From contig JBEGVB010000052.1 of NCBI GenBank assembly GCA_041178545.1, positions 45,276 through 109,275 on the forward strand: DNA of 64,000 bases, read 5' to 3'. Numbering within the stretch: the stretch's first letter is position 1; each line of letters opens with the position of its first letter. Below, piece by piece: positions 1-7,970 of this stretch. A model generated the notes under the pieces. The model saw only the letters and a list, made by a program, of their open reading frames with translations. It did not search any database and was not told where the DNA came from. This DNA is from JBEATZ01 sp041178545 (GTDB taxonomy: Bacteria; Planctomycetota; UBA1135; UBA2386). Position numbers and translations under genes: made by a program.

Positions 1-1015
1 GCTGCTTGTCGTTGGGCATGATGAACGTGCGCCCCACGTAGCGGTTCTTGACGAAGCCCTCGCGGTACGGGACGCCCAGCTCCTCGGCCATCGCCTGGCC
101 TGCCGTGCGAGCGGACTCCGGCACCGGCACCAGCACGTCGACCTCGAGGCCCGTGGCCTTCCAAGAGTGGGCCAGCTTGCGACCGAGCGAGAGACGGGTC
201 TCGTAGACCGAGGTGCCGTCGAGGATCGTGTCCGGACGCGCGAAGTAGATGTGCTCGAAGATGCACGGGCGGTGGGTCTTGTCGCCCACCTGGTGGAACT
301 GCGGCACGCGGTCCTGGCCGATCCACAGCAGTTCGCCGGCCTTGAGGTCGCGCACGATCTCGTAGCCCGAGACCTCCAGCACCACGGACTCGCTCGCCAC
401 CGCGTACCACATGCCCTCGGGCGTGACCTTGCGCCCGAAGATGCACGGCTTGATGCCGTAGGGGTCGCGGAATGCGTACATGCCCTGGCCGCCGAGGATG
501 CCGACCACGGAGTAGGCACCCTTCACGCGCTCGAAGACCTCCTTGGTGGCTGCCTTGACGTCGTCGACGTGCACCTGCTCCCCGGCGCGGCGGATGAGTC
601 GGTCGGCGAAGACGTAGAGCACGACCTCGAGGTCGCAGTTGGAGGCCAGGCGCACCGAGCGGTTGGCGAAGTAGTTGCGCTTCAGCTCGTGGAAGTTGGT
701 GACGTTGCCGTTGTGGGCCATCGCCACGCCCACCGGGAAGTCGAGCCAGAACGGCTGGACGTCCGTGTCCTCACCGAGGCCGACCGTCGGGTAGCGCACG
801 TGGCCCACGGCCATCGGGCCGCGCAGGCGCTGGAGGTGCTTGTCCTGGAAGACCTCGCGGACGAGCCCGAGGCCCTTCTTGGCGTGGAACTTTTCGTTGA
901 AGCTCACGACGCCTGCGGCGTCCTGACCGCGGTGCTGGATGGCCAGCAGACCGGTGAGCACATCCTGGATGACGTCGTGACCGTCGGGACCGAAGATCGA
1001 GATGAAGCCGCACAT
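1..1015 (-). CDS. purF: Amidophosphoribosyltransferase PurF (3' end cut by window edge)
   Basis: Catalyses the first committed step of purine synthesis, making phosphoribosylamine from PRPP and glutamine in the cytoplasm. The protein starts MCGFISIFG, so Cys2 becomes the N-terminal nucleophile of the class II glutaminase domain. The motifs QHRGQDAAG, AHNGN and SNCDLEV follow, then the linker into the phosphoribosyltransferase half (RDPYGIKP, VPVPESARTA). About 338 codons are visible of a usual 460-500; the C-terminus lies off the left edge. The ATG is fixed by the need for Cys at position 2. It diverges from an aminotransferase only 35 bp away. The visible part looks intact. Confidence 0.95.
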   Translation of the reverse strand, partial: MCGFISIFGPDGHDVIQDVLTGLLAIQHRGQDAAGVVSFNEKFHAKKGLGLVREVFQDKHLQRLRGPMAVGHVRYPTVGLGEDTDVQPFWLDFPVGVAMAHNGNVTNFHELKRNYFANRSVRLASNCDLEVVLYVFADRLIRRAGEQVHVDDVKAATKEVFERVKGAYSVVGILGGQGMYAFRDPYGIKPCIFGRKVTPEGMWYAVASESVVLEVSGYEIVRDLKAGELLWIGQDRVPQFHQVGDKTHRPCIFEHIYFARPDTILDGTSVYETRLSLGRKLAHSWKATGLEVDVLVPVPESARTAGQAMAEELGVPYREGFVKNRYVGRTFIMPNDKQ

Positions 1016-1050
1016 GGTGGAGGGGGTCGGACTCTACCATCCGACCTCCC
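1016..1050. promoter_or_regulatory. 35-bp divergent gap with inverted repeat
   Basis: The start codons of purF and the aminotransferase are only 35 bp apart. The gap holds a perfect 7-bp inverted repeat, GGTCGGA (1025-1031) and TCCGACC (1040-1046), around an 8-base centre. No Shine-Dalgarno-like sequence is visible on either side. Any promoters must overlap each other or lie inside the opposite gene. The repeat could be an operator or mere chance in GC-rich DNA. Confidence 0.35.
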
Positions 1051-1947
1051 ATGGCCAACCTCTGCAATCTCGACGGCGTGATCGCGCCGGAGGCCGAGAC
1101 CCGGGTCCCGGTGCTCGACCGCGGCTTCCTCTTCGGGGACTCGGTCTACGAGGTGATCCGCACGTTGGGCGGTGCGCCCTTCGCCTGGGCCGAGCACCTC
1201 GACCGGCTCTGGCAGTCGGCTGCCGGGATCCGCATGACGCTCGACCTCGACCGCCGGCAGGTGATGCAGCGCGTGGTCGAGACGCTCACAAGGGCTGGCA
1301 ACACCGAGAGCTACATCCGCATCGTCGTCTCGCGTGGCACCGGCAGTGCCCCCAACATCGACCTCGCGTACGCTCCCCCTGCGCCGTGCTGGCTCGTGAT
1401 GGTCCGCGCCCTGTCCCCCATCGACGGCAAGCCGGTGCACCTCGCCCGGGTGGACCGCTTGCGCAACGACCGGCGGGCGCTGGACCCGGCGGTGAAGAGC
1501 GGCAACTACCTCAACAACGTGCTCGGCCTCGCCGAGGCGCGGGAACGCGGCGCGACCGATTGCCTGTTCCTCAACGCGCAGGGCCACGTGACCGAGGCCT
1601 CCACCTCCAACCTGTTTGCCGTGGTGCGCGGCACGGTGTGCACGCCGACGCTCGACAGCGGCATCCTCGCGGGCGTGACGCGCGCCATGGTGCTCGAGTG
1701 GTGCCGGGCCAACGGGATCCCCACCGCCGAGCGCAACCTCACGGCCGAGGAGTTCGCGGCCGCGGACGAGGCGTTCCTCTCCAGCACCCTGCGCAGCGTG
1801 AGTCCGGTGCTCACCCTCGACGGCAAGCCGATGGGCAACGGCTCCCCGGGAGCCCTGACGATGCAGGTCGCGCGCGGGTTCGACCAATGGTGCCGCGAGA
1901 CGGCATTGCCGCGGCAGCAGCGCGCACTGACATCGCTGCTGGGCTGA
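1051..1947 (+). CDS. Class IV (branched-chain / D-amino acid type) aminotransferase
   Basis: A PLP-dependent fold-type IV aminotransferase of 298 residues, the usual length for IlvE, D-alanine transaminase and aminodeoxychorismate lyase. The early motif DRGFLFGDSVYE (about 23-34) and the catalytic lysine in AVKSGNYLNN (Lys149) are in place. The phosphate-binding part VTEASTSNLF and the late DEAFLSST segment complete the family signature. Substrate cannot be decided from the sequence: branched-chain amino acids or D-amino acids are both possible. It diverges from purF. The ATG is taken because the family N-terminus (LDGVIAPEAE) follows at once. Confidence 0.85.
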   Translation: MANLCNLDGVIAPEAETRVPVLDRGFLFGDSVYEVIRTLGGAPFAWAEHLDRLWQSAAGIRMTLDLDRRQVMQRVVETLTRAGNTESYIRIVVSRGTGSAPNIDLAYAPPAPCWLVMVRALSPIDGKPVHLARVDRLRNDRRALDPAVKSGNYLNNVLGLAEARERGATDCLFLNAQGHVTEASTSNLFAVVRGTVCTPTLDSGILAGVTRAMVLEWCRANGIPTAERNLTAEEFAAADEAFLSSTLRSVSPVLTLDGKPMGNGSPGALTMQVARGFDQWCRETALPRQQRALTSLLG

Positions 1948-2052
1948 CCAAACAGGACGGCCGCAGCAGCGGACCTTGTCGTCCGGCACTGCGGCCGAGG
2001 TTCTGGGACGCGTCCCCGGAACGGCACCTGGCCGCCCGGGACGCGCAGCGGG

Positions 2053-2466
2053 TCACAGCACTTCGCTGAGGATCGCCTGGATCTTGCCGAGCGTCCCGTG
2101 CAGGCGCTCGCGCTCGTTCTGCAGCGTCTTGACCGCTGCAATGATCCCCTCCAGCGAGCTGGTGTCGATGGCGAGACCGGCGTTCTTGCGCGGGCGACCG
2201 CGCTTCTTGCCGGTGACGGCGACCTTGGCCGCCTTGGGGGCCTTTGCTGCCTTTGCAGCCTTCGCTGCCTTGGCCGCCTTGCCCGAGCCGCGCGGCGAGA
2301 GCTTGACGATGCCCAGCAGCGCCTGCGCGCGGCCGTAGACGATCGGGTACAGCTTGAGCTTCTTCTTGGAGCCCGCTTCGCGGATCTCGGCAAACGATGC
2401 CTGCCGGTTCTTCTGCAGGTAGTCCATCACGAATGCCATTTCTGGCGAGGTCTTCTTTGCGGCCAT
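2053..2466 (-). CDS. Histone H1-like / AT-hook nucleoid protein
   Basis: A 137-residue basic protein. Residues 1-60 form a small predicted helical region (PEMAFVMDYLQKNR, FAEIREAG). Next comes a lysine-alanine tract, repeats of AAK at about 63-81, resembling bacterial histone-H1 tails. An AT-hook core KKRGRPRK (88-95) follows, then a C-terminal helix with heptad-like spacing (SLEGIIAAVKTLQNERERL) that could dimerise. The ATG at 2466 is preferred over a longer reading because AAAGGA lies about 9 bases upstream and the extension looks non-coding. Likely role: chromosome compaction or transcription modulation, inferred from composition only. Confidence 0.7.
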   Translation of the reverse strand: MAAKKTSPEMAFVMDYLQKNRQASFAEIREAGSKKKLKLYPIVYGRAQALLGIVKLSPRGSGKAAKAAKAAKAAKAPKAAKVAVTGKKRGRPRKNAGLAIDTSSLEGIIAAVKTLQNERERLHGTLGKIQAILSEVL

Positions 2467-2495
2467 GGAGGGAGTCCTTTGCTTTCTTTCTCTTG

Positions 2496-2614
2496 TGCGG
2501 CGCATGACTGGGAGGGGCACCGACCCAATGAGGGCGGGGATTGTGCGCCGCAATGAACCTGGATGCAAGCAATACAGGAAAACAATGAGCCCGTGATTGT
2601 CCGATGACAATCAC
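2496..2614. repeat. Two inverted repeats upstream of the AT-hook gene
   Basis: Within the 182-bp gap, TGCGGCGCA (2496-2504) and TGCGCCGCA (2544-2552) are exact reverse complements about 40 bp apart. GTGATTGTC (2593-2601) and GACAATCAC (2606-2614) form a perfect 9-bp stem with a CGAT loop. They lie upstream of the AT-hook gene on the minus strand and downstream of nothing on the plus strand, so operator sites are at least as likely as a terminator. No clear -10/-35 pair was found. Confidence 0.45.
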
Positions 2615-2648
2615 ATGACCAATGGGTGCCCGGGGACAAGTGACAGGT

Positions 2649-4463
2649 TCATTTGCCGGGCTGCACTTCGACCGACTCACCCGGTGCCAGCACCCAGGAC
2701 CGGACGGGTTGCACTTGGGCCTGGAACTCGTGGGCATCGGTGAGACGCAGCCTGCGCGCGGCAGGGAACACCTGCGGCAGGAACAGGTCGTCGAACACGA
2801 CCTGCCTGGGCCTGGCAGCCCGTGCGATCTCGAGGGCATTGGGGTTGCGGAGGCTCAACACCAGCACGTCGCAACCCTCGGTGGGCACCTCGGCAGTCGC
2901 GAGGGTGGGACCCACCACCATGAGGCGGACCCCGCCCACGAGTTCGATGCGGTAGCCCAGCGACCACGGCACCCCGCCGTCCGGTGCCTTGTGGCCCAGC
3001 GCCTTCACCTGGATGCCGCTGTCCTGGCCGTAGACCTCGCCCGGCTCCACCAGCACCAGGTCCGTCATCGACACCACGGGCAGGTGGACGGCAATGTGCA
3101 TGAGGCACGGGCGCGGCGGCTTGCCGGCATGCATGCGCAGGATCATCTGGTCGTTGCGCCGCACCATGTCGAGCGGCTGCGTGAGGATGCAGAACTCCAT
3201 GCCGCCCCAGAGCCAGTGGGCGAGGTCGGGCCCGGCGGCGTCGACCACGAAGTTGGCCTGCTTGCTGCGCACGAGCCAGCCGCCGAACGGCAGCCGGAAC
3301 AAGCGGATGCCGCCTGCGGGCGGCTCGGCCTCGGCGGCGCGGGCGACCTGCGCGAGCACCTGGTAGCAGTAGCTGAGGAAGCCCTCGGCAGTGAGACCCG
3401 CAACCTCGCGCGTCATGCGGCGGTGGACGCGCTGGTGGAACTCCAGCCAGTCGACACGCGGGAAGCGTTCGCACACGTCGTCGAGGGCCTCCAGTGCCTT
3501 CAGGCGTTCCAGCCCGCCTGCGGAGGCAGGCGGCACCGTGCCGTCGTGTGCTGCAGGACCGTGCGAGGACAGTGTGCGCATGACGCCGGCAAGCACACCG
3601 TCGAGTGCACTGCGCCCCTCGCGCGCGGGTGCCGCCGGGAACTCGGGCACCACGCCACCGAGCGACGCGAGGTCCTGCACCAGCATGACACTGCCGAAGA
3701 CACCGGGGTCGACGCGCGGTCCGGTGCCGAACGTCCAGCCCATGCGCGTCTGCGGCATCGGGTCCGTGGTCTCGTCGAAGTCGTTGAGCACTGCCTGCAG
3801 GTCGAGGACCAGGCCGGACGCCGCCTTCACGCCGGGAGCCAGCACAGCCTGCCACGGGATGCGCGCCTCGTAGACCGTGCGGCCGTCCTCCTTCGAGTGG
3901 GTGACCGCGAGCCTGCCGTCCTCCACCACCCGCGCCGTGCCGCGCAGCCGGTCCCACAGCACCAGTTCGTTGCCGGTGCCCTCGGCGAGCCAGAACTCCG
4001 CGTCCTCGGCGCGCGTGGGCTCGGGGCCGAGCCCGCGTGTGTTCCGTGCGGGGTCGAAGGTGAGCACGAGGTTGTCGGCAACCGGCAGCTCGGTGAGCAG
4101 CACGTTGTCCGGGTCGAGGGCGCGGTGCCACTCGTCGAGCACCTGCGCTGCGAGGTAGAGGTGGGTCTCGTCCCAGAGCAGGAACACCGCCCCGCTCAGG
4201 TCGCGCGGACCGCGCCAGGCCCCCACTGCAGTGCCGCTCAGCTGGCGCACGTCGGAGAGGTCGACGGGCGGCAGCTCGGGCCACTCGGAGAGGCTGCCGT
4301 CCACGTCGATGCGCACGTCCTTGCGGTGTGCGGCGACGGTGCGCGGCACGGGCATCGGCGTGAGCGGTGGTTGCGCCTGCGCACCGGGGGCGGCTGGCTG
4401 CGGGTCCTGGGCGGACAGCAAGGAGGCGAGGATCAGGCAGCTGACGGTCACGGGGAGGATCAT
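2649..4463 (-). CDS. Secreted CBM9/DOMON-like protein with degenerate metallo-beta-lactamase-like tail
   Basis: A 604-residue exported protein. Signal peptide residues 1-18 (SLLSA then QDP). Residues about 45-245 look like a family 9 carbohydrate-binding / cytochrome-like beta sandwich (IDVDGSLSEWPEL, DETHLYLAAQV, DAEFWLAEG, YEARIPWQAV). Residues about 400-600 resemble an UlaG-type metallo-beta-lactamase fold (FGGWLVRSKQANFVVDA). However, the place of the THxHxDH metal motif reads LTQPLDM (from 427), so metal ligands are absent. A binding or structural role outside the cytoplasmic membrane is inferred. The start is the ATG giving a proper signal peptide. The ligand is unknown. Confidence 0.65.
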   Translation of the reverse strand: MILPVTVSCLILASLLSAQDPQPAAPGAQAQPPLTPMPVPRTVAAHRKDVRIDVDGSLSEWPELPPVDLSDVRQLSGTAVGAWRGPRDLSGAVFLLWDETHLYLAAQVLDEWHRALDPDNVLLTELPVADNLVLTFDPARNTRGLGPEPTRAEDAEFWLAEGTGNELVLWDRLRGTARVVEDGRLAVTHSKEDGRTVYEARIPWQAVLAPGVKAASGLVLDLQAVLNDFDETTDPMPQTRMGWTFGTGPRVDPGVFGSVMLVQDLASLGGVVPEFPAAPAREGRSALDGVLAGVMRTLSSHGPAAHDGTVPPASAGGLERLKALEALDDVCERFPRVDWLEFHQRVHRRMTREVAGLTAEGFLSYCYQVLAQVARAAEAEPPAGGIRLFRLPFGGWLVRSKQANFVVDAAGPDLAHWLWGGMEFCILTQPLDMVRRNDQMILRMHAGKPPRPCLMHIAVHLPVVSMTDLVLVEPGEVYGQDSGIQVKALGHKAPDGGVPWSLGYRIELVGGVRLMVVGPTLATAEVPTEGCDVLVLSLRNPNALEIARAARPRQVVFDDLFLPQVFPAARRLRLTDAHEFQAQVQPVRSWVLAPGESVEVQPGK

Positions 4464-4525
4464 GGGCACAGGAGCCGTGGGGTCCAAGGCGCCAGTAGCC
4501 TGCTGCTGGCGCGCGGCAACCCAGC

Positions 4526-5851
4526 TCACAGCCACCGCATGCGCTCGACCGGCCCGATCACCGCGCGGGGGCGGCCCACGAAGGCGCTCCGGGGGTAGGG
4601 TCCGTGCACGCGGCTGTCGCGGCTGTCGAACGAGTTGTCGCCCAGCAGGAACAGTTGGCCTGGCGGCACCAGCAACGGCCAGCCCGAGTCGGATCCCGGC
4701 ATGCCGGGAACCCGCTCGCGGAAGTGGTGGATGTCGCGGAACACCTCCAGCTGCACGCAGTCGACGGCGCGGAGCGGGTCGAACGCGGCACTGCCTTCGG
4801 CCACGAGACCGAGCGGTGCCACGAACCAGCGGCTGCGGAGCGCGGGTCGTGGGCGGGGACCCTCGTCGGGAACGGCAAGCAGGGGGTCGTGCTCGATGCA
4901 CCACGCAGTGCCGTCGACGGCAAACCAGTCGCGGCCGTCGAGGTGGCCGAACGCGACGCGCACGGGCGTGCCCGGCATGCGTGCGGCAACCTGACGGGAC
5001 TGCAGCACCGTCGTGCCCTGACGCAGCTCGACGAGCCCGGTCGCGAGTTCCCAGCGGAACATGCGGATGCCGTCGCGCTGCTCGAGGCCGAACACGAGTT
5101 CGCGCACGGCACGGCCCGGCGCGAGCGCGAGCTCGCAGCCGAAGTCGTTGACGACGATGCCGCTGCCCTCGCGGCCGCGGCTGCCGTCCAGCGCAAGGTA
5201 GGAGGCGTCCACTGGACGCACGGAGGCAAGGCACCCGGGTGGGAACGAGTTGTCCTCCATGCCGCGCGGCCTGCCGGTGCGCACCCCGGCCAGGGCTGTG
5301 GCAAGTCCGTCGACCGTGGCGTGGCGGCAGGCGATGCGGAGCGCGGCAGGGACGCCGTTCTGGATCGCCTCGCCGTCGAGTTGCAGCTGCAAGTCCCACG
5401 GCTCGTTGCCCGGCCAACGGAACCATGGCAACCGCATCGAGGCGCTCGCGAGCGGGTCCTTCACGTCGCGGCGCACCTGCTGCCGGTCGCTGCCGAGCCA
5501 CAGGTCCCCGTCGCGCAGGTCGATGCAGCACGCCTGCGGGTCGTCGCCCACGGCTGCAATGCGCTTGACCAGGTGGTTGCCGGGTGCGTCAGGGTTGTCG
5601 AGCACCACGAGGTCGTGCAACTGCAGGCCTGCGGCACCGGCGAGCTTGTCCACGAGCACCACGTCGCCACGAACCGGGTCGCCGAAGAGCGTGGGCTGCA
5701 TCGAGCCGGTCGGCACGACGTAGCGCTCGGCCACGTGACGGCGCATGACCTGCATGGCGACCAGCGCGATGACGACCACCGGCAAGACGTCGCGTGCGAG
5801 GCGCCAGGTGGCACTGCCGGACTCGGCGCGGGACTCGGGCACGGCGGCCAT
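4526..5851 (-). CDS. lepB: Signal peptidase I with large internal insertion
   Basis: Membrane-bound serine/lysine protease that removes signal peptides after Sec or Tat export. One N-terminal membrane segment (about 22-37) precedes the box VPTGSMQPTL (catalytic Ser50) and HLVKRIAAVGDD (catalytic Lys96). The C-terminal box GDNSFDSRDSR begins at residue 404. About 290 residues separate the Lys and GDNS boxes, far more than in most LepB proteins. The insert contains a beta-rich segment (ELVFGLEQRDG, RVAFGHLDGRDWFAVDG) that recalls concanavalin-like sandwich domains. The start is the ATG at 5851. It sits 62 bp upstream of the CBM9-like gene on the same strand. Confidence 0.88.
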   Translation of the reverse strand: MAAVPESRAESGSATWRLARDVLPVVVIALVAMQVMRRHVAERYVVPTGSMQPTLFGDPVRGDVVLVDKLAGAAGLQLHDLVVLDNPDAPGNHLVKRIAAVGDDPQACCIDLRDGDLWLGSDRQQVRRDVKDPLASASMRLPWFRWPGNEPWDLQLQLDGEAIQNGVPAALRIACRHATVDGLATALAGVRTGRPRGMEDNSFPPGCLASVRPVDASYLALDGSRGREGSGIVVNDFGCELALAPGRAVRELVFGLEQRDGIRMFRWELATGLVELRQGTTVLQSRQVAARMPGTPVRVAFGHLDGRDWFAVDGTAWCIEHDPLLAVPDEGPRPRPALRSRWFVAPLGLVAEGSAAFDPLRAVDCVQLEVFRDIHHFRERVPGMPGSDSGWPLLVPPGQLFLLGDNSFDSRDSRVHGPYPRSAFVGRPRAVIGPVERMRWL

Positions 5852-5965
5852 GGGCGCGCGAGGATGCCCGATGGGCTCGCAAGGGTCCACCCCGCGGTGT
5901 GCGCATGCGCCGCAGCTGCAGCTCCGTTGCTGGAGCTTTGGTTCGGTCGGACTAGACTCTGGTCC

Positions 5966-7186
5966 ATGACCCGCATCGAGGACCTGATCCACGACTGGAA
6001 CCGGCATGGCGGCGCGTACCAGCCGACCCGGCCGCTGCAGTTCGACGACGAGACCCTGCGCGATGGCCTGCAGTCGCCAGCCGTGATCGACCCCGCGCTC
6101 GACAAGAAGCTCGAGCTGCTCGAGCTGATGGACCGCCTCGGCATCCATACGGCCAACCTGGGGTTGCCCGGTGCCGGCGGCAGGCCGCGCGAGGACATCC
6201 TCCGCATGGCCCAGCACATCGCACAGCGCAAGCTCCGGATCGGTGCCAACGTCGCGTGCCGCACCGTGGTGAGCGACATCGAGCCCGTCGTCGAGATGAC
6301 GCAGAAGGCGGGCATCCCGATCGAGGTCTGTGCCTTCATCGGCAGCAGCTACATCCGCCAGTACGCCGAGGACTGGACGCTGGAGATGATGCTCAAGAAC
6401 ACGCGCGAGGCACTCTCCTTCGCGCAGCGGCACCAGCTGCCGGTCATGTACGTGACCGAGGACACCTCGCGCGCGCACCCGGACACGATCCGCGCGCTGT
6501 ACTCGACCGCCATCGAGCTGGGCGCGCGCAGGCTGTGCGTGTGCGACACGGTCGGCCACTCGACACCGCAGGGCGCGCGGGCGGTGGTGAAGTTCGTGCG
6601 CGAGCTGGCGGACCAGCACGACCCGACCCTGGGCGTCGACTGGCACGGCCACCGCGACCGCGACCTCGGCATCGCCAACTGCCTGGCAGCCATCGAGGCA
6701 GGCGCCGACCGCGTGCACGGCTCCGCACTCGGCGTCGGTGAACGCGCGGGCAACGCACCCATGGACCTGCTGCTGGTCAACTGCCGGCTGCAGGGCTGGA
6801 TCCGCAACGACCTGACGGCCCTGCCCGAGTACGCCCGCAAGGCGGCGGCGGCCCTGGGCGTCGAGATCCCCCACAACTACCCCGTGCTCGGTGGCGACGC
6901 GTTCGAGACCGGCACCGGCGTCCACGCTGCCGCCGTGGTGAAGGCCTACCGCAAGGGCGACGTGGAGCTGGCCGACTCGGTCTACTCCGGCGTGCCGGCC
7001 CACATGGTGGGGCTGGAGCAGGTGATCGCGGTGGGACCGATGAGTGGCAAGTCCAACGCCTCCTGGGCGCTGGAGAGGCTGGGCATCGAGCCCACCGAGG
7101 ACCGTGTCCAACGCGTCCTTGCCGCCGGCAAGTCGAGCAAGCGGATGCTCACCAGCGACGAGGTCCGGGCCGCCTCCGGGTCCTGA
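5966..7186 (+). CDS. LeuA-family acyltransferase (2-isopropylmalate / homocitrate / citramalate synthase-like)
   Basis: A TIM-barrel condensing enzyme of the DRE-metallolyase family, joining an acyl-CoA to a 2-oxo acid. Visible marks: DDETLRDGLQSP (27-38, a DRE-type motif), the metal site DWHGHRDRD (His227, His229) and GVGERAGN (257-264). The protein has 406 residues and lacks the C-terminal allosteric domain of full LeuA, which is typical of homocitrate-like or short isopropylmalate synthases. The substrate is therefore left open. The ATG at 5966 follows a 114-bp gap shared with divergent lepB. No leu operon partners are visible. Confidence 0.82.
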   Translation: MTRIEDLIHDWNRHGGAYQPTRPLQFDDETLRDGLQSPAVIDPALDKKLELLELMDRLGIHTANLGLPGAGGRPREDILRMAQHIAQRKLRIGANVACRTVVSDIEPVVEMTQKAGIPIEVCAFIGSSYIRQYAEDWTLEMMLKNTREALSFAQRHQLPVMYVTEDTSRAHPDTIRALYSTAIELGARRLCVCDTVGHSTPQGARAVVKFVRELADQHDPTLGVDWHGHRDRDLGIANCLAAIEAGADRVHGSALGVGERAGNAPMDLLLVNCRLQGWIRNDLTALPEYARKAAAALGVEIPHNYPVLGGDAFETGTGVHAAAVVKAYRKGDVELADSVYSGVPAHMVGLEQVIAVGPMSGKSNASWALERLGIEPTEDRVQRVLAAGKSSKRMLTSDEVRAASGS

Positions 7187-7273
7187 CCGGTCCGGCAGGG
7201 GTCCTGGAACCTCGATTCTCCGTCAAGATCGACAGGTGCTTCCTCCGATTCCTGTGGAGGAAACGGAGGAACC

Positions 7274-7639
7274 ATGAACCAGGTGCTGAACATGGAGGTC
7301 GTCGAGGAGCTGATCTCCCTGTCCGACGACGGCAACCCCGAGCTGCTCCTCGAGCTGATCGAGATCTTCCTCAGCGACACCCCCACCAAGGTGGAGGCCA
7401 TCGTGCAGGGAGCCGAGGCAGCCGACTTCCATGCCATGGAGCGCGCCGCCCACTCGCTGAAGGGCTCTTCCGGCAACCTGGGTGCCCAGTGCCTGCAGGA
7501 GTCCTGCGAACGGATGCAGTACGCCAGCCGCGCCGAGCAGTTGGAGATCTCCCGCAGCCTGGCGGAACGGATCGTCCGGGACTTCGAGGCCGCCAAGGTG
7601 GCCTTGGTCGAGCTGCGCGACCGGCTGCAGGCCGGCTGA
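7274..7639 (+). CDS. Histidine phosphotransfer (Hpt) domain protein
   Basis: A 121-residue stand-alone Hpt protein that would pass phosphate between a hybrid histidine kinase and a response regulator. The phosphorylatable residue is His60 in AAHSLKGSSGNLG, the standard Hpt motif. The rest is a predicted four-helix bundle with acidic first helices (LLLELIEIFL). No kinase or receiver gene is adjacent, so the partner is unknown. A strong GGAGGAAACGGAGG-type ribosome binding region directly precedes the ATG, suggesting good translation. A hairpin follows the stop codon. Confidence 0.88.
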   Translation: MNQVLNMEVVEELISLSDDGNPELLLELIEIFLSDTPTKVEAIVQGAEAADFHAMERAAHSLKGSSGNLGAQCLQESCERMQYASRAEQLEISRSLAERIVRDFEAAKVALVELRDRLQAG

Positions 7640-7641
7640 GC

Positions 7642-7659
7642 GGGGGCGATCGCGCCCCC
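7642..7659. terminator. Hairpin between convergent genes
   Basis: GGGGGCG (7642-7648) pairs with CGCCCCC (7653-7659) around an ATCG loop, right after the Hpt stop codon and before the stop of the minus-strand small gene. No T tract is present on either strand, so efficiency is uncertain. The position between convergent genes favours a bidirectional terminator. Confidence 0.5.
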
Positions 7660-7667
7660 GGGAAGGG

Positions 7668-7889
7668 TCAGGCCTGCTGGGAGGCCTCGGCCTCGACGCC
7701 GGGCTTCTGCCCTGCGGCATCGGTGGGGTTGGTCAGCTGGAAGCTGGCCGGCTTGCCGCGGTACTGGCACCGGTGGCACTTGTGGTAGAAGGTGCGCTGG
7801 CGCGCCATGCAGGTGTCGACCCCGATCTGGTGGGTGATGAGGGGGGCCGACGGGCCTTCGACGGTGGGACAGAAGCGCATGCCACTCAT
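7668..7889 (-). CDS. Small cysteine-containing hypothetical protein
   Basis: A 73-residue protein not recognised as any family. Cysteines at 7, 27, 38 and 41, the last two as CHRC with a neighbouring His36, could bind a metal as a minimal zinc site. The C-terminus is polar and alanine/glutamate rich (GVEAEASQQA). The start at 7889 (MSGMRF) is chosen because the upstream in-frame extension is arginine rich and looks non-coding; ribosome binding is weak. It lies downstream of the TIM-barrel gene on the same strand, across an 81-bp gap. It could be spurious, but its codon choice matches the neighbours. Confidence 0.5.
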   Translation of the reverse strand: MSGMRFCPTVEGPSAPLITHQIGVDTCMARQRTFYHKCHRCQYRGKPASFQLTNPTDAAGQKPGVEAEASQQA

Positions 7890-7970
7890 GGTTGCAGGTC
7901 TCGCCCCGCGGCGCCGACGGGTGCCGGAGTCCACGGGGAGCCCCTCACGATAGACCTCTGCCCCCCGCGG

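Noticed and set aside
5927..5958. Possible promoter TTGCTG ... TAGACT before the LeuA-family gene
   Set aside because: The spacer would be 20 bp and neither element is strong, so it is not reported as a feature.
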